Assembly: GCA_000432175.1 (NCBI GenBank)
Contig: HF989504.1
Span: 30,623 to 42,145, forward strand
Origin: Eubacterium sp. CAG:786
GTDB lineage: Bacteria; Bacillota; Clostridia; Oscillospirales; Ruminococcaceae
Direction of reading: 5' to 3'
Length of the DNA: 11,523 nucleotides
Shown here piece by piece: positions 1-4,694 of this stretch; the stretch's first letter is position 1, and every line of letters begins with the position of its first letter. A program made the translations under genes and the position numbers. The notes beneath the pieces were generated by a model that saw only the letters and a list, made by a program, of their open reading frames with translations, did not search any database and was not told the origin of the DNA.

Positions 1-1143
1 ATATACATCACGACGGAAAGGCGCTGGCAGAACGATATTCCCGGTCAGGGGACGCTTATGCTGACGCTGGAGCTTCCTGAAACGAGCGAGGATCAGCGGT
101 TAGTCCTGTGGGACAGGGCGCTGTCCGGGCTGTCGCTTTCAGAGGAGATAGACCCGGCTGAGATGGCGGCGAAATTCCGCTTTACGGCTGGGCAGGTCTT
201 TGGCGCTGCTGAACGCGCGGCTGAACTTGCGGCCATTTCCGGTGGAAATATCACTCCGGAATTGCTGCACGAAAGCTGTTACGACCAGGTGGTCGTCGGG
301 CTGAACACCCTGGCTTCACCGATAAAACCGGCGTACAGCTGGGAGGACCTTGTGCTCCCCGAGTCTGAGGTGAAGCTGCTTAAAAGCGCGTGCATGCATG
401 TGAAGTACCGGCATAAGGTATACACAGAGTGGGGCTTTTCCAGAAAGGCCGCATACGGCAGGGGCGTTTCGGTGTTGTTTTCTGGCCCACCGGGTACAGG
501 AAAGACGATGGCGGCGCAGGTAGTCACCAATCAGCTGCATATGCAGCTGTTCAAGGTGCAGCTGTCGCAGGTCGTCAGCAAGTACATAGGCGAGACCGAA
601 AAGAACCTGCGCAGGATATTCACTGAAGCCAAGAATGCCAACTGCGTCCTGTTTTTTGACGAAACTGACGCGTTGTTCGGCAAACGCTCCGAGGTGAAGG
701 ATTCCCACGACCGCCACGCGAACATCGAAACCGCGTTTCTTCTCCAGCAGATGGAGGAATACGACGGCGTCGTGCTGATGGCGACAAACCTGCTGCAGAA
801 TATCGACGAGGCATTCATGCGACGAATAAGCTTTGTGATAAGCTTTCCGTTTCCTGATGTCCCGACAAGAAAGCTGCTGTGGCAGAAGATGCTTGATGTG
901 AGCGCCCCCATAGAAGATATCGACTGGGATTTCCTTGCCGAGAATTTCAAAATGGCGGGTGGAAACATCAAGAACTGCATTATCCATGCTGCATTCCTGG
1001 CAGCCGCGGAGGGTCGGCCGATTGGCATGCGCCACCTGCTGACGGGAATAGTGAACGAGCAGCGCAAAAACAACACAGTCGTCCTGCGCGACGATCTGAA
1101 ACAGTACGCCGATCTTATATTCGGCAATGAACGAGGTAGTTGA
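1..1143 (+). CDS. AAA+ ATPase of a contractile injection system (Afp15 type), 5' part missing
   Basis: The reading frame is open from base 1, so the gene starts before the window and the ATG at 58 is internal. Numbering from that ATG, Walker A is GPPGTGKT (143-150), Walker B ends in FFDE (199-202), sensor 1 is the Asn of ATN (242-244), and an arginine pair in EAFMRR (255-256) fits the arginine finger. Residues 3-75 resemble the lid at about 264-335: LP..SEDQRLVLW then FRFTAGQV, against FPDVPTRKLLW then FKMAGGNI. So the protein carries two AAA modules, and only the tail of the first is visible. AAA+ proteins of this kind are a standard part of eCIS loci, where they are thought to help assemble or recycle the particle. 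Here the gene lies upstream of the sheath, whereas in Afp and PVC it lies near the end. Function is inferred from family and context. Confidence 0.88.
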   Translation: MYITTERRWQNDIPGQGTLMLTLELPETSEDQRLVLWDRALSGLSLSEEIDPAEMAAKFRFTAGQVFGAAERAAELAAISGGNITPELLHESCYDQVVVGLNTLASPIKPAYSWEDLVLPESEVKLLKSACMHVKYRHKVYTEWGFSRKAAYGRGVSVLFSGPPGTGKTMAAQVVTNQLHMQLFKVQLSQVVSKYIGETEKNLRRIFTEAKNANCVLFFDETDALFGKRSEVKDSHDRHANIETAFLLQQMEEYDGVVLMATNLLQNIDEAFMRRISFVISFPFPDVPTRKLLWQKMLDVSAPIEDIDWDFLAENFKMAGGNIKNCIIHAAFLAAAEGRPIGMRHLLTGIVNEQRKNNTVVLRDDLKQYADLIFGNERGS

Positions 1144-1204
1144 TCCGACAGGATTGCTATAAATGAAGAACTGCACCGCAGGGCTTCGCAAATATTATTT
1201 TGAG

Positions 1205-1265
1205 AGGAGGCACTGATCTTCATGCAGCCTGAATGCGCTGGGAAGAAGATCAGAAACATGTTATG
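1205..1265 (+). promoter_or_regulatory. Sheath leader: distant Shine-Dalgarno bridged to the start codon by a hairpin
   Basis: AGGAGG at 1205-1210 is the only strong Shine-Dalgarno site before the sheath, yet it lies 52 nt from the start at 1263. Between them CTGATCTTC (1213-1221) pairs perfectly with GAAGATCAG (1245-1253). An inner CAGC (1225-1228) pairs with GCTG (1237-1240). With the hairpin folded, the remaining distance is 2 + 9 = 11 nt, close to normal spacing. Two other ATGs (1222, frame +1 relative to the sheath; 1233, in frame) would be held inside the hairpin. Structured sites that shorten a long spacing are known in phage T4. Folding was judged by eye. Confidence 0.55.
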
Positions 1266-3029
1266 CCAGAGTATTTATCCCCGGGTGTTTACGTTGAAGA
1301 ATATGAGTCGGGCGCAGTTCCTATGGAAGGCGTTGGCACTAGCACGGCAGGCTTCGTTGGTCTTGCAGAAAAGGGCGACGTTATAGGCAAGCCGCAGCTG
1401 GTCACAAGCTTCAGCGACTATGTACGCATATTCGGAGGTTATCTTTCCGAAACCAAGTATGGTGATAAGCGCTTCCTGCCGTATGCGGTAGAGCATTTCT
1501 TCATCAACGGCGGCTCCAGGGCTTTCGTTATGAGAGTTTGCCCGTCCGACGCAAAGTGCGCATCCACCAAGAGCGATTCTATCCTCAGCTTCACCGCAAA
1601 GAACCCCGGTGAATGGGGCAACCGCGTTAAGGTGACTGTTTCCCCCGTATCCCGCGTTAAGACGCAGGTTTACGAGGTAGATGGCAACAGCGCCACTGTA
1701 AGAAGCATCGACGGCTTCAACATCGGCGACGTAGTTGAATTCGCAGACGGCAAGTCCTCTGTTTACAACAGGATCACCGCTATCGAGGAAAAGACCATTT
1801 CCTTTGAAAATCCCGTAAATCCCTCTATCATCGACAAGAACCTTGTACCCACAAAGTTCATCAAGTCCAGCGAGATAGACGTTTCCGTAAAGTTCGGCGA
1901 CGTCAAGGAGGACTACCTCTTTGTTTCCCTGAACACCGAGTCCGCTGACTACATCTGTTCCAGAATGTCCAGAAGCGAGCTGGTAACTGTTGAAGTAAGC
2001 TCCAAGCCTGCTGCAAAGCCCGCTCCCGAAGTAAAGGACAAGGAAAAGAAGGACGCGGCTCCCGCAGTTTCCGGTATCACTGCTCCGTTTGAGGCAGTCG
2101 GCGGCAAGGGCGACGCTATAATCCTGCAGCTTTCCGGTGGTACTGACGGCAGCGCCGATTCCATCGCAGCTTCTGACTACATAGGCAAGGACGGAGGTCC
2201 TGGCAAGCGCACAGGTATCCAGGCGTTCATTGAGAACTCCGACGTGAGCATAATGTCTGTTCCGGGTGTGACTATCCCCGAGGTACAGATGTCCCTTATC
2301 GCACACTGCGAGAACATGAAGAGCCGCTTTGCGGTACTGGATATGCCCAAGGACAGAAAGAAGACCGACGAGCTGCTCGAATACCGCGATATGTTTGATT
2401 CCAGCTATGCGGCGTTCTATCACCCCTGGATCCAGATCTTCGACCCGCTTTCCAAGAAGAATATCATCGCGCCTCCCTCCGGTTCCGTGGTAGGTATTTA
2501 TGCACGCACCGATACAAATATCGGCGTACATAAGGCTCCCGCAAACGAGGTGGTACGTTCCTGCACAGGTCTTGCAAGCAGCTATAACACCGCTGAGCAG
2601 GATCTGCTTAACCCGAAGGGCATCAACCTTATACGTTCCTTCCCGGGCAGAGGCATCAGGGTATGGGGCGCAAGAACAGCTTCCTCCAACGCTACATGGA
2701 AGTATGTCAACGTTCGCCGTCTGTTCATTTATCTTGAGGAATCTATCCGCGCAAACACCAACTGGGTAGTATTCGAGCCGAACACCGAAGCGCTCTGGGG
2801 CAGAGTGAAGAGAACCGTAGAGATGTTCCTCGCAAGCACCTGGAGAAGCGGCGCACTCGCCGGCACATCTCCTTCCGAGGCATTCTTTGTTGATATCGGC
2901 AGGAACACCATGACGCAGGACGATATCGACAATGGCCGTCTTATCTGCGTTATCGGCGTGGCTCCCGTAAAGCCCGCTGAGTTCGTGGTATTCAAGATCG
3001 GTCAGTACACCAGCGAGAGCAACGGTTGA
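1263..3029 (+). CDS. Contractile tail sheath protein (Afp2/3/4-like)
   Basis: This 588-residue protein forms the outer contractile sheath that shortens to drive the tube into the target. The start at 1263 gives the N-terminus MPEYLSPGVYVEE, typical of phage and eCIS sheaths. An in-frame ATG at 1233 would add ten atypical residues. Residues about 1-125 and 300-588 match the sheath fold. The C-terminal part (about 455-588) holds the conserved stretch RGIRVWGART, then LEESIRANTNWVVFEPN and the RLICVIGVAPVKPAEFVVF end, which in known sheaths weaves neighbouring subunits together. Residues about 130-300 are a surface insertion domain with an Ala/Pro/Lys-rich charged linker at 247-270. Every Lys codon I checked is AAG, unlike the mixed use in the ATPase and in later genes, which suggests high expression. 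Only one sheath gene is present here, against three in Afp and PVC. Confidence 0.96.
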   Translation: MPEYLSPGVYVEEYESGAVPMEGVGTSTAGFVGLAEKGDVIGKPQLVTSFSDYVRIFGGYLSETKYGDKRFLPYAVEHFFINGGSRAFVMRVCPSDAKCASTKSDSILSFTAKNPGEWGNRVKVTVSPVSRVKTQVYEVDGNSATVRSIDGFNIGDVVEFADGKSSVYNRITAIEEKTISFENPVNPSIIDKNLVPTKFIKSSEIDVSVKFGDVKEDYLFVSLNTESADYICSRMSRSELVTVEVSSKPAAKPAPEVKDKEKKDAAPAVSGITAPFEAVGGKGDAIILQLSGGTDGSADSIAASDYIGKDGGPGKRTGIQAFIENSDVSIMSVPGVTIPEVQMSLIAHCENMKSRFAVLDMPKDRKKTDELLEYRDMFDSSYAAFYHPWIQIFDPLSKKNIIAPPSGSVVGIYARTDTNIGVHKAPANEVVRSCTGLASSYNTAEQDLLNPKGINLIRSFPGRGIRVWGARTASSNATWKYVNVRRLFIYLEESIRANTNWVVFEPNTEALWGRVKRTVEMFLASTWRSGALAGTSPSEAFFVDIGRNTMTQDDIDNGRLICVIGVAPVKPAEFVVFKIGQYTSESNG

Positions 3030-3056
3030 TTTTTATTAGGAAAGGAATGAGAGTAA

Positions 3057-3545
3057 ATGCCGGAAATTAGATATCCGTTCAAGAATTTCAGATACAAGGT
3101 GGAGTTCAACGGCACAGAAGCTGCCGGCTTCAGCGAGGTATCTGGCGCAGATATCTCTGTTGACGTTATCGAATACAGAGAGGGCAACGAAGTCCGCACT
3201 ACCCCCAGAAAGCTTGCAGGCCTGACCAAGTACGGCAACATCACACTGAAGTGGGGCGTTGTTGGTTCTATGGAGATGATGGAGTGGCTGCACACAGTCG
3301 CATCCGACAACACCTCCGGTCCCACCGGTATCGAGCGCAAGACCATCACCATCAAGCTGCTTGACGACACCGGCGCAGACGGCCCCAGCTGGGAAATAAT
3401 CAACGCATGGCCTACACATTACACCGCGCCTGACCTCAACGGTCTTGGCGGCGAGGTGGCTATCGAGTCCCTCGAGATCTGCCATGAGGGCGTCAACAGG
3501 ATTGACGGCGGTTCCATGGATTCCGCTACACCTTCTGAGAACTGA
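3057..3545 (+). CDS. Inner tube protein, T4 gp19-like (Afp1-like)
   Basis: The 162-residue product is expected to stack as hexamers to form the hollow tube inside the sheath. The start MPEIRYPFKNFRYKVEFNG, the segment AAGFSEVSGADISVDVIEYREG and the end pattern ALESLEICHEG-like (here AIESLEICHEG, about residues 140-150) are hallmarks of the gp19/Hcp-like tube family, as is the length. A clear Shine-Dalgarno AGGAAAGGA (3038-3046) lies 10 nt before the ATG. An out-of-frame ATG at 3047 is ignored. The gene follows the sheath by 27 nt, the usual sheath-tube order. The stop is doubled (TGA then in-frame TAG, 3543-3548). All lysines are AAG as in the sheath, consistent with a major structural protein. 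Confidence 0.95.
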   Translation: MPEIRYPFKNFRYKVEFNGTEAAGFSEVSGADISVDVIEYREGNEVRTTPRKLAGLTKYGNITLKWGVVGSMEMMEWLHTVASDNTSGPTGIERKTITIKLLDDTGADGPSWEIINAWPTHYTAPDLNGLGGEVAIESLEICHEGVNRIDGGSMDSATPSEN

Positions 3546-3585
3546 TAGGTTCTCATTATCTGCCGCAGGGCAATGAAGCAGTTTT

Positions 3586-3638
3586 CGCCGTCGGTTCTTC
3601 GGTGCGTCCGGTGAGCCGATGGCGTATACTGGTTTTTT
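3586..3638 (+). terminator. Possible intrinsic terminator or attenuator after the tube gene
   Basis: CGCCGTCGG (3586-3594) pairs with CCGATGGCG (3616-3624) over 9 bp with one G-T pair. A run of six T follows at 3633-3638, but 8 nt downstream, farther than in a classic terminator. A competing fold pairs CCGGT (3608-3612) with ACTGG (3628-3632), with GCC/GGC inside, and abuts the T run directly. Partial termination here would give more sheath and tube mRNA than baseplate mRNA. Strength was not calculated. Confidence 0.42.
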
Positions 3639-3644
3639 AGGGAA

Positions 3645-3650
3645 TATAAT
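3645..3650 (+). promoter_or_regulatory. Possible -10 box (TATAAT) before the chaperone gene
   Basis: A perfect TATAAT lies 43 nt before the ATG at 3693 and just after the terminator-like structure, where an internal promoter would make sense. No good TTGACA-like -35 box sits 15-19 nt upstream and there is no extended TGN motif, so this could be chance in an AT-rich spot. Confidence 0.25.
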
Positions 3651-3692
3651 AATTGTGGAATAAAACCCAGATATTTCAGGTTGGAGGAAAGA

Positions 3693-4058
3693 ATGAGCTT
3701 TCAGACTGAATTTGAATTCGAATTACCCAGAGGTTACGTAGACCAGAACGGCGAAGTGCACAAGCATGGAGTAATGCGCCTGGCTACTGCCGCTGATGAA
3801 ATAATGCCGCTGAGGGACCCGAGGGTCCAGCAGAATCCGGGGTACCTTACCGTCATACTGCTTTCGAGAGTCGTGACGAAGCTTGGTACTCTTCAGGCGA
3901 TAAACAACCGCGTTATCGAGAACCTTTTCACCATTGACATGGCGTTCCTGCAGGACCTTTATCAGAGGATAAACATGCAGGAAGTACCCGCATATAAGGT
4001 CGTATGCCCGCACTGCAACAAGGAATTCGACCTTCCGCTGGATTTTTTAGAAAAGTAG
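3693..4058 (+). CDS. Small tail assembly chaperone-like protein (P2 gpE / Mu gp41 type)
   Basis: The 121-residue product ends at TAG 4056-4058. GGAGG at 3683-3687 precedes ATG 3693 by 5 nt; a TTG at 3681 in the same frame is less likely. The segment 29-95, with an opening like RLATAADEIMPLRDPRV, then YLTVILLSRVV and NLFTIDMAFLQDLYQRI, resembles the short tail-assembly chaperones encoded between tube and tape-measure genes in contractile-tailed phages; similar proteins occur in eCIS loci. Those chaperones bind the tape-measure protein and are not in the finished particle. A CPHC pair (105-108) suggests half of a metal-binding knuckle; no second CxxC is present. Just before the stop lies a -1 slippery heptamer, so this protein is probably also made as the first part of a longer fusion. 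The family call is from pattern memory, not a search. Confidence 0.72.
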   Translation: MSFQTEFEFELPRGYVDQNGEVHKHGVMRLATAADEIMPLRDPRVQQNPGYLTVILLSRVVTKLGTLQAINNRVIENLFTIDMAFLQDLYQRINMQEVPAYKVVCPHCNKEFDLPLDFLEK

Positions 4059-4246
4059 AGCTGTCATTATATCCCGAAGACAAGCTCTATGAAGAGATGA
4101 CATTTCTGGGATATTACCTTCACTGGAGCCATGAGGAACTGATGGAACTGGAACACCGCGAGCGCCGCAGATGGTGCAGCGAGGTTTCGCAGATCAACAA
4201 GAAACTCAGCGGACAGAAGGAGAAAAAGAACCTGTTTGAGAAGTAG
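3693..4246 (+). CDS. Predicted -1 frameshift fusion of chaperone and DUF6760-like domain
   Basis: Slipping back one base at T_TTT_TTA (4043-4049) would carry ribosomes past the TAG at 4056 into the frame that ends with TAG 4244-4246, giving a 184-residue protein. It would have 119 residues from the first frame (through the slip codon) and 65 from the second. The second part contains YPEDKLYEEM, then GYYLHWSHEELMELEHRERRRW, which resembles the small DUF6760-type protein found as a separate gene in many eCIS loci. Conserved residues of that domain lie upstream of its nearest good ATG (4097), so fusion or a far-upstream start is needed to make them. The arrangement copies E/E' of phage P2 and G/GT of lambda, where both forms are required. 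The fusion is predicted, not shown. Confidence 0.6.
4004..4246 (+). CDS. Overlapping second frame with DUF6760-like domain
   Basis: If translated on its own from ATG 4004 this frame would give 80 residues, of which the first 14 or so are an out-of-frame copy of the end of the chaperone gene and look meaningless. The real domain begins at about 4060 (ELSLYPEDKLYEEM) and holds the aromatic and charged stretch FLGYYLHWSHEELMELEHRE followed by RRRW, then a Lys-rich tail. ATG 4004 has only a weak AAGG upstream. The later in-frame ATG 4097 has a GAAGAG touching it with no spacer and would cut off the conserved start. Poor start sites support expression by frameshifting from the upstream gene. DUF6760-like proteins are known as eCIS neighbours, but I know of no defined function. 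Its stop overlaps the Shine-Dalgarno of the next gene. Confidence 0.6.
   Translation: MPALQQGIRPSAGFFRKVELSLYPEDKLYEEMTFLGYYLHWSHEELMELEHRERRRWCSEVSQINKKLSGQKEKKNLFEK
4043..4089 (+). promoter_or_regulatory. Programmed -1 ribosomal frameshift signal
   Basis: The zero frame reads GAT TTT TTA GAA AAG TAG, so T_TTT_TTA (4043-4049) is in the correct phase for tandem -1 slippage. A 6-nt spacer (4050-4055) follows. Then TAGAGCT-GTC (4056-4065) pairs with GAC-A-AGCTCTA (4079-4089), giving 10 bp with one bulged A (4082) and a 13-nt loop. The zero-frame stop forms the foot of the stem. Heptamer phase, spacer length and stem all fit the standard -1 signal; P2 uses the near-identical T_TTT_TTG. All of this is read directly from the sequence; activity is inferred. 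Confidence 0.75.
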
Positions 4247-4257
4247 GAGGGCGTCGC

Positions 4258-4677
4258 ATGGAAAAATACACCGGTTCAAATTTCACTGTGCATATTGCCC
4301 CCATTGAGCTTATTGGTAATTTTGCGTCAGTATCGGGGCTGAACGTCGAACTGGAATACGATCTCTATACAGAAGGCGGCACATTTCACCCGGTTTATCT
4401 GACAAAGGGAATCAAATACGACCATATAGTCCTGCGAAGAGGCACCGCGCCGCTTGAACCGCTTGTGCTCTGGTTTGAAACGATAAGAACCGGCGTTATA
4501 ACGAAATATCCGATGATAATCACGATGATGAACAACGCGGGTATTCCGGTCAAGATATGGACGGTGCTGGATACGATGCCGATAAAGGTGGATTACGGCG
4601 AGCTTGACGCCATGAGCGGTCAGGTGGCGCTGACGTCGGTGGAATTAGTCCACGGGGAGATAATCCCGATAATGTAA
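4258..4677 (+). CDS. Second tube-like protein, gp19 family (Afp5-like tube initiator)
   Basis: The 139-residue product shares the tube-protein plan: SNFTVHIAPIELIGNFASVSGLNVELEYDLY at the N-terminus, a central YLTKGIKYDHIVLRRG strand pair that matches YGNITLKWG in the main tube protein, and a C-terminal strand ALTSVELVHGEI matching AIESLEICHEG. In Afp/PVC the second tube-like protein forms the first ring that links the main tube to the baseplate hub, and its position upstream of the LysM adaptor and hub genes fits that role. AGGAGG at 4245-4250 overlaps the preceding stop and lies 7 nt before the ATG, so translation is likely coupled to the frame upstream. Lys codons are mixed AAA and AAG, unlike the main tube gene, consistent with lower copy number. 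Confidence 0.9.
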   Translation: MEKYTGSNFTVHIAPIELIGNFASVSGLNVELEYDLYTEGGTFHPVYLTKGIKYDHIVLRRGTAPLEPLVLWFETIRTGVITKYPMIITMMNNAGIPVKIWTVLDTMPIKVDYGELDAMSGQVALTSVELVHGEIIPIM

Positions 4678-4694
4678 CGAAGGGGGCATGCTGA

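Noticed and set aside
1158..1198. TATAAA (1158) and TATTAT (1193) as promoter -10 boxes before the sheath
   Set aside because: No acceptable -35 box at 15-19 nt for either one; AT-rich spots of this kind are expected by chance.
1233..1262. In-frame ATG at 1233 as sheath start
   Set aside because: It adds ten atypical residues before MPEYLSPGVY, lies 22 nt from the Shine-Dalgarno and falls inside the hairpin.
1275..2531. Long open frame on the minus strand opposite the sheath gene (418 codons)
   Set aside because: The plus-strand frame is an unmistakable sheath; the antisense product has no recognisable pattern and the frame is a by-product of codon bias.
4020..4024. AAGGA as an internal Shine-Dalgarno that stimulates the frameshift
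   Set aside because: It lies about 18 nt before the heptamer, farther than the 10-14 nt known to stimulate -1 slippage.
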